DNA from: Ctenosaura bakeri
Taxonomy: Eukaryota; Chordata; Lepidosauria; Squamata; Iguanidae
Direction: 5' to 3'
Length of the DNA stretch: 64,000 nucleotides
Assembly (NCBI GenBank): GCA_948474755.1
Contig: CAOLHI010001010.1
Location: 1 to 64,000, forward strand
The position numbers and the translations under genes were made by a program. Within the stretch, counting starts at the first letter, position 1. Each line of letters begins with the position of its first letter. Positions 21,655 to 32,289 of this stretch are shown piece by piece. The notes beneath the pieces were generated by a model that had not been told where the DNA came from, ran no database searches, and was given only the letters and a program-made list of their open reading frames with translations.

Positions 21655-22830
21655 GACAAGATTTATATATCTCCCACTTTTTCTCAAAATTGGAGCTCAA
21701 AGTGGCTGACAATTTAAAAACTGATACAACTAAAACATTAAAAACATTAAAATAGAATTAAACTACTTACAGTATTAAAACAATAACGAAAAGAATAAAA
21801 ATACAATTAAAAAAAGATAAAAAGCTCTTAAAACAATAATTAAAATATACAGCCTCCCCCAGCTTTCTGTTTTAAAAGCTCGTCTAAATTTGGAAAAAAA
21901 AGTTTTAGTTTGCCACCAGAAGGACAACAAGGAGGGGTCTATTCTAGCCTCCCTGGGAAAGGAATTCTAAAGTCTAGGGACAGCCACTGAGAAGGCCCTC
22001 TTTCATATTCCTACCACCCATGCTTGCAACGGTGGTGGGATTGAGAGAAAGGCCTCTCCTGATGTTCTCAGAGCTCAGACTGACTCATACAGGGAGATGC
22101 AGTCTGCCAAAAAGCCTAGACCTGAGTCAGATAGGGCTTTTGTATGTCATACCCACCACTTTGAATTGTGTCCAGAAACAAACTGGCAGCCAGTTGAACT
22201 GTTTCAACAGGGTTGTGGTATGGTCTTTCTAACTTAGCCCAATTAAAAGTCTGGCTGCAGCTGTTTGGATCAGCTAAAGTTTCTGAATACCCTTCAAGGG
22301 CAGCCCATAAAGGATGTGTTACAGTAGTGCAAATGGGCTGCAACCATGGCATGTACCACTGTGGCCAGATCCAGCATCTAAAGGAATGGGCCTCTAGGAT
22401 CAAAGCTAAGTCCAAGAGTACACCCAAACTGCCAACCTGTGTCTTGAGGGGGAGTGTAACCCCATCTAACACAGTCTGAATCCCTACTCCCTGATCTGCC
22501 TTGTGACCGGCCAGGAGTATCTCTGTCTTGTCCTAATTAACTTTCAGTTTGTTTGCCTTCATCCAGTCCACCATTGATGAGAGACACTGGTTTAGGACCA
22601 GAACAGCCTCCTTGAATTGGGATGGAAAGAAGTAGTAGAGCTGGGTATCATCTTCATATTGATGGCACCACATCCCAAAACTCTGGATGACCTCTCCTAG
22701 CTGTTTCATGTGTATGTTAAATAGCATGGGAGACAAAAGAGAACCTTGGGGGAATCCTATAGGCCAACAGCCAGAGGGCTGAACAGGAGTCCCCCAGCAT
22801 CACATTCTGCTTGAGGTGGGTTAAACAGTA
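21655..22830 (-). mobile_element. L2/CR1-superfamily LINE, 3' part with RT remnant
   Basis: On the minus strand the fragment holds an RT segment starting SPMLFNIHMKQLGEVIQSFG with YEDDTQLY in place of the catalytic YADD, then KANKLKVN. Past a frameshift come LDGVTLPLKTQVGSLGVLLD, the thumb and C-terminal region, and a 3' UTR ending near ATATCTCCCACTTTTTC. These blocks are typical of the L2/CR1 superfamily. The A-to-E change and frameshifts show it is dead. Confidence 0.8.
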
Positions 22831-22903
22831 GGGCTGGCAGCATTTTTGTATCATGTGGAAAACTTGGTGATTTGCAATCTGGTACAGAAATTGTAATATA
22901 AAG

Positions 22904-23105
22904 CAATGCTATTCACAGTGGTGGTCTGTGGACAGGTGGCCGTTCATGAGTCCTCAGCTACTAGCCTGCAATAAGTGTTTAGTTAAAAAAAAAAAAAAGG
23001 AAAAGAAATAGTTGTAGCTAATGGGCATGAATACGGCACTGGACTCTAACAAATTAGGAAAATAAATCGCCAGTATCCCACATAAGAAAACATGAGAAGC
23101 ATTGG
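22904..23105. mobile_element. Possible short TIR element (hAT-like)
   Basis: Left end CAATGCTATTCAC and reverse-complemented right end CAATGCTTCTCATG are similar. The 8-mers outside are only weakly alike. An A-run at 22985-22998 lies within. Low confidence. Confidence 0.35.
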
Positions 23106-23145
23106 TGTAGACGACATCTGTTTTAAGTCCATAATTTCCAATTTA

Positions 23146-23325
23146 GGCCATTTCCGCACTAGCCTGTTATAGCGCTATGATTCCACTTTCAACATCCTTT
23201 GGAATCCTGGGGTTTGTAGTTTTGGGAGGGGCCAGCCGGCCCCTCCCAAAACTGCAAACCCCAGGATTCCATAGGATGTTGAAAGTGGAATCATAGCGCA
23301 ATAACAGGCTAGTGCGGAAATGGCC
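23146..23325. mobile_element. Palindromic-family MITE, perfect-tip type
   Basis: 180 bp with ends GGCCATTTCCGCACTAG and CTAGTGCGGAAATGGCC and exact TTA duplications (23143-23145, 23326-23328). The tip variant TTTTGGG / CCCAAAA is in both arms. Confidence 0.9.
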
Positions 23326-23328
23326 TTA

Positions 23329-24847
23329 CTCTCCAGAGCAGTCCAATGTTTCCATTCAGAAGTAAATTCCACTAAGATTAATGAGATTACTCTCAAGTAA
23401 CTGATCATAGCAGCCCCAACAGCCATCTTCTGATTGATAATCTATGGACTGTGACATATGCAAGGTACGCTATACACAATACAGCAGAATCAACAGTGTC
23501 ACTCAGCAGACACTAGATTTTGACAAAGCAAGATTTATTTGCAAATTAAATTGTATACTCCACATTTTTATAGCAAGGAAATAAGAAAGAAAGTTTTATA
23601 CTAGCTGCAGCCCAAAAGTGTGGAGACTTGGCAGCACCTGAGCCTATTGAATTCAGGTTGCTTCCAGTAAAAAGATTCCAAGTACTACAATTCAAAAATC
23701 TTTAAGCATCTGCTCCATTTTTCATTCTGTAACAGTTTTTCCCCCTGTGGCAAGAAAAGAAAAGGGGAGAAAGCCTGAGAGAGTTGTACATGAAAGATTA
23801 TGACTTCTGGTTCCCTATGAAATACTATGAATGTAGCAGGATAATGGTTCAATAAAAACCACTCCTCAAAAGACTCTCAGAGGCCTTAGATGTGTATGTT
23901 TCTGTATTAAATCAAGCTATTCTTTTCACTTCAGATATGTCTTATTACATGTTTGCTACTTAATGACAAGTGGAATTTTTCAGCAAATAATTGAGCAGAG
24001 ATGTGTGTGCTAAACTCTTTCCCCACTCACCAATTATACCCTTGAAATAACCAGTCCTCACTTTAGACTCTATGTCCATTTCCTGTGTGGGAGCCAGAAG
24101 AATGGGAGAACAGTCCAATAAATGAGATACAGGGAGGCTGAGTGGAAGATGGATTAATACCAGCCGCCCTGTTTGAATCCCCAGCTCCTTTCCCTTCTTC
24201 TAATATTCTTCTGTATTTATAAGGCAAAGATTATTGATATTTAAATAATTTATTTTTAACACAGGGGACAAGCAGCTGTGCCCACCCACCCCACAACTGC
24301 ACACATGGCCATTCTACCAGCTTTTCAGTCAAAACTAGCTGGAGAATCTGGGGATGGGAATTAAAACTGGAGGAGGGACTCATGTAGTCTGAGTAAAACT
24401 CTTCAGTTTTATGCATTGTTTTTAATCTCATATTACACGTTCAGATGGGACGGTAATGCCGAACAGGCCTGTGGTATATGTTGTTATAAGTCAAGGGACC
24501 CTGTTAGGAGACTGTGTGAATGAGAAACTCGAAGAATCCTGGTCATCAACTGCCCTGCTCAGGTCTTGCAAACTCAGAAGCATGGCCTCCTTGATTAAGG
24601 ATATCAATCTAATGTGGTCTTATACCCTGCACTATTATACCTCATTGCTATGTTGAGAGAAGGTGGCTTAACAGCAATACTGCAACATAGACTGTTGTTC
24701 ATATGGGCTTCCTTTGCTTATCTGACAGGTTAGGGACTGGAGCATAGTCAGAAAGCAGAAATGGTAAAAAAAACAAAAAACACACACACCAGAACCCATG
24801 TTCTGTAGGGAACATAGAGGACTCATGGAGGCTCATTTGGGACTGAC
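23329..24847. other. Intergenic, mostly unassigned
   Basis: No gene seen. A short minus-strand BovB 3' fragment (GCCCTGCTCAGGTCTTGCAA, about 24551-24600) is the only recognisable repeat. Confidence 0.4.
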
Positions 24848-25620
24848 TAGTGATGTATTCAAGTCTTTTGTTCCAAGTCTCAAGTCAAGTCTCAGGTCTC
24901 TACCTTCAAGTCTCAAGCTGAATCTCAAGTCCTTGCAAGACACTTTCAAGTCAAGTCTCAAGTCTGAGAGCCAGCTTTATACTTGGCATTCCAGAAATTC
25001 TGGACAGAGTTGAATAAAGTCAGTTCTAACAATTTAAGTAGAGTCATCCCTCTACTTTTGTGATTTTGCCATCTGCAGCTTCGGAAGTGGGGAACCTATC
25101 TTTCTTACTTCCCATCTGCAAAGCTGGAAGCTTTTTCAGAAGTGAGGAATAGGGTCCTTCTTATTCCCCGTTACTGAAGCTTCAAGAGCTTTAGAAGAAA
25201 TCCTTCTTCCTCAAGCCCATTGCTAACACATTTTCTGTTCCCCTCTAAGATATGCACCCTGCACTCTGGGCATGAGTCTTGTCTTCTGCTCTTAGGGAAA
25301 GTTTTAGAAAGCTTCTCATATATGTAGAGGGGACAGGCTGCTGAGCAGATCTCAACCCCACTTCAAGCCCGTTGCCTAACCCATTTGCTGTTTCCTCTGA
25401 GAAATGTTTCCACACTTTCGGCTTGTGGCAATTTGTCATGTGACCAGTAAGTTGTAAGGTTTCGGCATGAATGTGTTATGTTACTGAACCAAGTGCAGAA
25501 AGTCAGTCACTAAAAATATGCAAATCTCAAGTCGAGTCGAGTCAGTGTGTAATTTTTGCCAAGTCAAGTCCAAGTTGAGTCACTGAAGTGACTTAAGTCT
25601 GACTTGAGTCTACATCACTG
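24848..25620. mobile_element. hAT-type element with AAGTC arrays and exact 8-bp TSD
   Basis: Left end TAGTGATGTATTCAAGTC and reverse-complemented right end CAGTGATGTAGACTCAAGTC are inverted repeats. Both flanks are GGACTGAC (24840-24847 and 25621-25628), an exact 8-bp duplication typical of hAT. Both ends carry many copies of AAGTC/CAAGTCTCAAG, in inverted orientation at the two ends. The middle (about 25043-25440) looks like separate sequence. No transposase. Confidence 0.85.
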
Positions 25621-25782
25621 GGACTGACCACATGGATACACTGCTTGTGAAGTCTCTCAGCTGGCTTGGTGCCTTTTTCTCCCCTCTGAGCTTGCCTTGC
25701 AAGCAGTGCATGCACGGTCCCAAGTGAGCCTCCATAGCCAAGAAGAACTGATGGAAGCCCACTGGTTCAATGCTTGCAATAC

Positions 25783-25934
25783 AGACAAGTTCCATTAATT
25801 TGACCAGGGGATCCACTTTTTCCATAGGCAAGACTTGGGATGACATGTGCATGCAAGCGGTCTCAAGCAAACCTCCACAGGAAAGAAGAAGTGGAGAAAG
25901 AGCAGATACCACATCAAATTAATGGAACTTGTCC
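25783..25934. repeat. Inverted repeat pair, about 150 bp
   Basis: ACAAGTTCCATTAATTTGA near 25783 is matched in reverse complement by TCAAATTAATGGAACTTGT near 25914. May be the ends of a small DNA element; no target duplication was recognised. Confidence 0.5.
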
Positions 25935-27295
25935 TTAATTTGGAAGCCTTGAAAGAGTGAGTCCTCAGATAACCAAGTGTCGAAAAGTGGGCGCTTCCTG
26001 TACTACAAGTCGGAGGTAGTGCTGAAACTAGTGTAGATTTTTCTTCACAAATCCCCCTTGCCTCTCAGGTTTTAGCAAAGGACAGTCTAAATAAATTATC
26101 TCCTCGCAAGTCAAATCAAATAGATAGGTTGAGAACCCTAATTTTCCATTGCCATGCATGCTGACTGCACATTAAAGATTCAATAACAAAACAGAAATGC
26201 ACATAAAATAAAACATTATTTTAGAGCAGGGACTCTTGCTTTTGCTGCTAACTTTTATTTATTATTACGCTGCTGTTTTATGATGGCAGTTTAATGTATT
26301 TTGTGATGTGGTTTTACAGTATGTATATTTCATTGTTGTAAGCCATTCTGGGTTTCTTTTGGAAAGATAAAAGCAAGATAAAAAATGTTTAAAAATAAGC
26401 TTAACACAGTTAATGGGACCTCGTTTTTACTAGTTGGTATCCGATGAAGTGGACCCTAGTGCAGGAAAGCATATGCCATTAATAAATTTTGTTCATCTAA
26501 AGTGCTGCAAAGATTCCTTATTTGTGGATAGAAGAATGCCATTTAAGAGCTCAGTCTGAGGAAATTAAGCACACTTAACCCCTCCGAATTTAATAGCTCT
26601 AGATATGCCTAGTAATTTTGCATTTGATCATGTTGTTAATGGGCAAATTATAACCCTGATTGCTTTCATCAGTTATCATTTCTGCTTCTATTCCACAGCC
26701 TGTGAAAGCAAGGCCAAGAGATAATGACTTGCTCACAGGTATGCGTGGCCAGTAATTTCACAGCACTAGGCAGAGCAGATCCTAAGTCTCTTGGCCTGCC
26801 TACCACACTGACATAATTTTACATTTATTTGAGCAGTTTGGCTTATTATTTATTTATACATCTATATCCTGCCTTTTCCACAGTTAAGTACCCAAGTACT
26901 TGGCTCCCCACCCAATTTTGTCCTCATTTTGTCTACCTCCCCAGGGAGAAAAGTCAGGCTGAGAGTGTATTGTTGTCCCAAGGATATCAAGAGTTTTCTG
27001 GTTCAGTGGGGACTTGAATTTAGATCTCCTACCTTTCTGTCCCATTAACAATGATCACACTGACTCCCAATTAAAAACTGCTTTAAAGCACATTCGGTTG
27101 CCTTATTATTTGTATCTTCTTCCAAGGAGCTTGTGGCATTATGGGACCCACAGAGTCGTCATAGCCGACTGAGTACAGCAATAGCTACTTGCATAAAGCT
27201 AATCCCCTGGGGAGTTTGAGCCAGTGTTTTTAACATCCAAATTCTTGGCTTTGTCAACAGGCTGAAATATGGTTATCTAGATTTTATTTTATTTT
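25935..27295. other. Intergenic with LINE/SINE fragments and one unique block
   Basis: A plus-strand LINE 3' end (about 26230-26395, with TGTAAGCCATTCTGGGTTTC) and a diverged repeat (about 26840-27040, with TATCCTGCCTTTTCCACAG) lie here. Sequence at about 26590-26720, containing TTAATGGGCAAATTATAACC, has no repeat signature and could be conserved non-coding DNA. Confidence 0.4.
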
Positions 27296-27590
27296 TTAAT
27301 AATAATAATAATAATAATAACAACAACAACAACAATATGGATCGAGGCAGCGAACAACATGAAATACATTATACATTAAAAGACATTAAAAACATACCCA
27401 ATGCTCCCCACCCACCAACCCACCTAAACCAACCCCTTAAAATACACAGCAATTAACAATTCATCAATTACTATTAGCAAAGCAGCAAGGCAATAGATGG
27501 GAGGCGGTGGAAATGCTAGTCTGGAAAGGTCTGTGGGAAGAGATCAGTCTTGACTGCTCTTTTAAAGGAGAAAGGTAGTGTTTCTGACTT
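27296..27590 (-). mobile_element. LINE 3' end with (AAT)n/(AAC)n tail, reverse orientation
   Basis: (AAT)n then (AAC)n, followed by an A-rich segment (ACATTAAAAACATACCC) and GTGGGAAGAGATCAGTCTTG is the reverse complement of a LINE 3' UTR of the L2/CR1 type. Confidence 0.5.
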
Positions 27591-27985
27591 TTCAATCAGG
27601 AGAAGGGAGAGAAATGTTTACATGAAGCAGAATTCACATCAGCTCTCACACAACCGAATAGCAGGGCTACAAAAAGCCACGAGGAGCGAACTCCGGAAAG
27701 TTGTTGCTTTACCCCTTCCTCTCCTGTTGCGCAACCCACAGCACTTAAGGGCGTCCGCCTTCAATTCTCTTTGAGATCCTGCCTTCCTGGAAACGGCGTG
27801 AACGATTCCTGGATCTGCACAAAGCTGAAGGCTTTCTTCCAAGATAGAACCGTGTTAGTCTGAATCAGTATACAAACCGATCTCGTACCACCACCATCGA
27901 GATCGAGAAAAGTTTGTAGCATGAACTTTCCTAAACTGGTCTACTTCCGTCTCCTAAAGCTTATGCTCTCAACTTCTTTCGCTTA

Positions 27986-28177
27986 GGGCATGTCCGCACT
28001 ACGCTGTTATAGCGCTATTATTCCGCTTTCAACATCCTAGGGTTTGCAGTTCAGGGAGTAACCTAGAGGATGCTCAGCCAGAGAGCTCTTTGGCCTCCCT
28101 GAACGACAAACCCCAGAATTCCACAGGAGGTTGAAAGTGGAATCATAGCACTATAACAGTGCAGTGCGGAAATCGAC
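27986..28177. mobile_element. Palindromic-family MITE, asymmetric-tip type
   Basis: Starts GGGCATGTCCGCACTACG and ends GTGCGGAAATCGAC, flanked by exact TTA (27983-27985, 28178-28180). Tip GCTCAGCCAGAGAGCTC. Left arm shortened by a deletion after CAACATCCT. Confidence 0.85.
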
Positions 28178-28199
28178 TTAGTCTCAACGAGAGCTCGTT

Positions 28200-28378
28200 G
28201 GCCATTTCCGCACGAGGCGTCTAGCGCGATGATTCCACTTTCAACCTCCTCTGGATCCTGGGGTTTGCAGTTTCGGGAGGGGCCGGTTGGCCCCTCCCGA
28301 AACTGCAAACCCCAGGATTCCAGAGGAGGTTGAAAGTGGAATCATCGCGCTAGAACAGGCTCGTGCGGAAACCTTGCC
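28200..28378. mobile_element. Palindromic-family MITE, perfect-tip type
   Basis: Starts GGCCATTTCCGCACGAG; the right end is altered (GCGGAAACCTTGCC). Same subfamily as 12942-13121 (GCGATGATTCC, CCTCCTCTGG, TTTCGGG in both arms). Sits at the edge of the ITPRIP CpG island. Confidence 0.85.
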
Positions 28379-28599
28379 TACTGGATGCTTTCTGAGCATA
28401 TGAAAACTGCAAAGAGCCTTTTTTTCCAAAAGAAGACAAGAGCCCCTTTCCCCTTAGCTCGCCACCTTAAGACCGTCCCGGGGCTCAACAGAAAGTTCAG
28501 CGCGCGGGGGGGGGTGTTTTCTTTCTTTCTTTCTTTTTTTTCTTCCTCTGGTGGTGGGTGGGAATTTCTCCACGGGGGTGGGGAGGCCCAGCCAAGCTC

Positions 28600-28830
28600 C
28601 AGGAAGTGAGTAAGCCAGAGAGTAGTGCGAGCGAGCGTGGCCGCGTCCTTTCAGAGGAAGAGGCGCGAAGAGGATGCTGCGGGCAAGCCGAGGACCGCGG
28701 GGACCGAGCCTCTGGCCGTCGAAGGGCCAGCCCGGCGTCTCCAAAGCGTGAGAGGCTGGCGCGACCTCCAGGGCGCAGGAGGAGCCGCGCCCGTCGTCCG
28801 GGCGAAGTGCGGAGCGCGGGGACGGACGCC
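28600..28830 (+). other. ITPRIP: Inferred ITPRIP non-coding exon 1
   Basis: The donor GACGCC|GTAAGTACC has its GT at 28831, a near-ideal 5' splice site within the CpG island. The ITPRIP coding exon begins with an acceptor only 14 bases before its ATG, so an upstream non-coding exon must exist. This is the best candidate in the window. The start is not determined, and an alternative donor (AGGAA|GTGAGTAAG at 28606) is also possible. Intron 1 would be 28831-56718, about 27.9 kb. Inference only; RNA reads would decide. Confidence 0.5.
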
Positions 28831-28862
28831 GTAAGTACCGGCTTTCGGCGCGCCTGTCTTTT

Positions 28863-29041
28863 GGCCATTTCCGCACGAGCCTGTCTAGCGCGACGATTCC
28901 ACTTTCAACCTCCTCTGGATCCTGGGGTTTGCAGTTTCGGGAGGGGCCGGCCGGCCCCTCCCGAAACTGCAAACCCCAGGATTCCAGAGGACGTTGAAAG
29001 TGGAATCATCGCGCTAGAACAGGCTCGTGCGGAAATGTGGT
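28863..29041. mobile_element. Palindromic-family MITE beside the ITPRIP donor site
   Basis: Perfect-tip type, starting GGCCATTTCCGCACGAG and ending CTCGTGCGGAAATG with an altered terminus. Subfamily with CGATTCC/GGAATCATCGC, CCTCCTCTGG and TTTCGGG. It begins 32 bases after the inferred exon 1 donor, so a roughly 180-nt hairpin would form in the pre-mRNA just behind the 5' splice site. Confidence 0.85.
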
Positions 29042-29439
29042 CTTGTCTCTCGAAAGGGAACGGAAGCGGTGGAGGGGACAACTTGCCGGCGATCGCAACA
29101 CATTCCCATCTTCGGCGGCGGCGGGGCCACGAGGGATGCGTCCTCGTCCTCTTCTGCCCCCCCCCCGCCGGGGGCGCCTTGCAGAGGTGCGGGACCGGCC
29201 AGCAGACCCCCCTCTCTTGGAATAAAAGGGGGTTTGGGTGGAATTAACAAGGCCCTCCTCCCTCGAGTCCCCCACCAGAGGGGAAGTTCGGTTTTTGGCT
29301 TCGAGGCGCTTCCTTTGTTCACTTTCGCAACAAACATTAGCTGTGGTGTCTGTGTTCCAAAAAAAACAAAATGATGGTCACCGCAGCTTTTGGAGTTCGT
29401 TCAGGAACTTCTCGACAGAGAGCGGAAGAGGAACATGAG

Positions 29440-29996
29440 GGCCATTTCCGCACTAGGCTGTTATAGCGCTATGATTCCACTTTCGACCTCCTATGGAATC
29501 CTGGCCATTTCCGCTCTTGTCTGTTATAGTGCTAAGATTCCACTTTCAACATCCTATGGAATCCTGGGGTTTGCAGTTTCGGGAGGGGCTGGCAAACCCC
29601 AGGATTCCATCGGATGTTGAAAGTGGAATCATAGCGCTATAACAGGCTAGTGCGGAAATGGCCCTGGAGTTTGCAGCTTAGGGACAGGCCCACCGGCGGG
29701 CCCCTCCCTAAACTGCAAACCCCAAGATTCCATAGGATGATATTTTCCGCACTACAGTGTTAAACTGCTGCTATTCCACTTTCAACGCCCTGTGGAATTC
29801 TGGGGTTTGTAGTTTAGGGAAAGGCACTTCGAATTCTCAACCAAGGAGCTCTTTGGTCTCAGTAAACTACAAACCCCAGAATTCCACAGGGCGTTGAAAG
29901 TGGAATAGCAGCAGTTTAACACTGTAGTGCAGAAATGGCCAAATCGATGTTGAAAGTGGAACAATAGCGCTATAACAGTCTAGTGCGGAAATGGCC
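29440..29996. mobile_element. Nested set of three palindromic-family MITEs
   Basis: An outer copy starts GGCCATTTCCGCACTAGG (29440) and ends CTAGTGCGGAAATGGCC (29996), flanked on both sides by GAG. It is split twice: by a palindromic copy at about 29503-29663 (CTG on both sides) that has lost part of its right tip, and by an asymmetric-tip copy at about 29741-29940. Outer fragments are 29440-29502, 29664-29740 and 29941-29996, and join in the expected order. Confidence 0.85.
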
Positions 29997-32289
29997 GAGG
30001 TGATTCAGAGCGTTTAAAGCCACCTTCTTGTTTCCAAAACTCTGACTCTCTCTCCGACGGCGAAGGGGCATTAAGTTTTTACTCGCTGGATGTGGGTGCA
30101 GCTTGGCCGGTCATGGTTTACATTCTCAGGCTTACCAGGCTGTTCACATCTCACAAGGTGGGGGGGTAGGGAGGATGCTGCTCCTGCCCCCCAATAGGAA
30201 TTCTACCCTCCGAAATGACCTGGTTCAGCAGCCAGGTTTCTAGCCATACAGAGAGCGAGACACTGGGGATTGGCCACACCAAGAACTCTCGTGCTGCGTT
30301 TGCATTTCCTTGGTAACTTTGCTGGCGCCCCTTTGCTTGGGGTGGGCAGTCTGAACTCTGAGCTGAAGTCTGCAGTGCTAGAGATTTGGGGAATTTTTGT
30401 AGAGGAGAGCAATGCCTTCATTTTGCCCCCCCCCATGGCTACACAGGGCTTTCCCAGTTTTCCCTGTTTGCTTGATTTGTGATGGTTGTTCCATCATGAG
30501 GTTGACAAGGATTTAAACGTTAAGTATTTGTGCATTATCGTTGAGCCAAATGATTCCAAGGGCAGAGTGGATTCACTGTATCAGTAGGCATTACATTAAA
30601 AATCAAGTGAGTCACAGTGAAAAAATGGCAATTAAGACTGAGGTTTTCTACATGTGTACTTGGGAGAAAGGCCGCTTGACCAGCAGAACTTGCCTTTATG
30701 TAACTATCCATAGGATTACAATGTAAAACGATTGAGTCAATTAAAAGCTCAGAAATCTGAAGCCTGAAAGAACCTGAAGAATGCCTGGATATGACAAGAC
30801 AGCAAAGTGAACTATCAGTCTCTAGGGAAAAAAGTGTTCTAGAAAGGGACCACCACCAGGAAGTCTCTGTCTCTGCTTGCCCACCTCACATCTTAACAGC
30901 AGGATCCTGTTGAAAGGCCTCTGTCAATGATCTTCATGCAGATCGGGTGAACTTATATGTAAGCCCCATTGATTTCTGCTTAATTTAATTTGAAATAGTC
31001 ATGCCTAGGATGAAGGCTATAAATTCTTGGCTCCCCAGTAAAGTACTCTTGGATTTTGTTCTTTGGGAAGAAGGACTATCCTGAAAGATAGATTATCTTT
31101 GAAATGATACAAGATCAGTAGTAAAGGTTGTGCGTGTTCTGGTCCACTGTCTAAACTAAAAGAATGTTTTCCCCCATTCATTCAGCCTCTATTCATATCA
31201 AATCATAAAGATATTCAATAGGTGTGTATTGTGTATTCTGACTCACCTGCAATCCTATGCTCATTTGTTGGAACTGATTAATATTCAGCCTAATAAGATT
31301 TAATTATATCCATTGCACTGTATAACTATACATTTAATTCTACTTCAGATAATCTATTGCTACTTCTGACCAGATAGGATCACTTTAAAAGAGGATTGGA
31401 CAAAATATGTTAAACATAAGTCAATCAACAGCATTGTCTTTTTCCGATATGTCCATAAGCTGATACATTGTCTAACAAGAATGCTTATAAGCTGCATATT
31501 ATAAGAAGGTCTTTCAACCTTGACACTAGCACATCTTACCAAATTTGTCCCCATAATTCATACACACAATCATTGCTTCTCCAGAGAACATTTGTTTATT
31601 GCACAAGAATCAAAAACATAAAATTAGCCCTTATGTGGAATGAACTTACTTGAAATGAACACCCAGCTACAAATACTACTGTGTGAATAATAAAGGACAG
31701 ATTTTCCTATATGCAATAGATGCTCCTAAGCACATTAAGTATATAAGGCAGAGAATGAGATGAACAGATTGAAAGACCATGCACCAGACTGAATTATACA
31801 AAAGTTGGCTTTGGAGAATGTTTGATCTGTAGTAGGGGTGGAAATTGTGTTGATAATGTTGAACTACTACTCCTGACATTCTTCACGATGGGATATAATG
31901 GCTGGAGCTGATGGGAGCTGCAGTTGAACAACTTCTGGAGGGCTGCACAGTTCCCTCCACCAATCTATAAAGTAGTGACTTAGGCTGTGTCTATGCAAAA
32001 GTTGCACAGGCCCAGAGAGGCTACAGTTGAGCTAAGGAAATCTGGGTTTAGACTTCTGAGAAAGAAAATAGAAGGAAAGAAGATTGTAAGAGTAAAAGAA
32101 GGAGAGTGTTCTGTAGCACTTGGCACAAGTGGTATAGGGTTGCCATTCTTGTGCATGGCAAAAAAGTTAGGTAGAGTAATTGGGGCGGCCAAAGAAGCAG
32201 GCCTTAGTGTCTTGTATGCCAGCACCTGCTCCTCCTCCTTTTCCCACTTTCAAACTGGGCTATCTTTAACTGATTAAACTGCCAGATTA
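29997..32289. other. ITPRIP intron 1, unassigned
   Basis: No exon recognised. One diverged hAT-like short element at about 31830-31965 (GTAGGGGTGGAAATTGTG, TGGGAGCTGCAGTTGAAC, GGAGGGCTGCACAG). Confidence 0.4.

Larger units (their letters stand above)
28430..29250 (+). promoter_or_regulatory. ITPRIP: CpG island, inferred ITPRIP promoter
   Basis: GC- and CpG-rich segment, the second and larger of two in the window, with a pyrimidine tract (about 28517-28550) inside. It lies upstream of the ITPRIP coding exon on the same strand and holds a strong splice donor. Part of its CpG content comes from a palindromic element (28863-29041). The long ORFs here in several frames reflect base composition. 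Confidence 0.65.

Noticed and set aside
22533..22736. Minus-strand ORF as a gene
   Set aside because: Reverse transcriptase fragment of an L2/CR1-like LINE with the catalytic box changed to YEDD.
24848..25620. Simple AAGTC satellite
   Set aside because: Terminal inverted repeats and exact 8-bp flanking duplications show a hAT-type transposon.
28558..29247. 229-codon ORF on the plus strand
   Set aside because: Lies in the CpG island and runs through the inferred splice donor and a palindromic element. Low stop density from GC content explains it, and no domain is recognisable.
8608..29996. CRISPR-like or regulatory array interpretation of the repeated palindromes
   Set aside because: Copies are irregularly spaced, have target duplications and transposon-like ends; they are mobile elements in a vertebrate genome.
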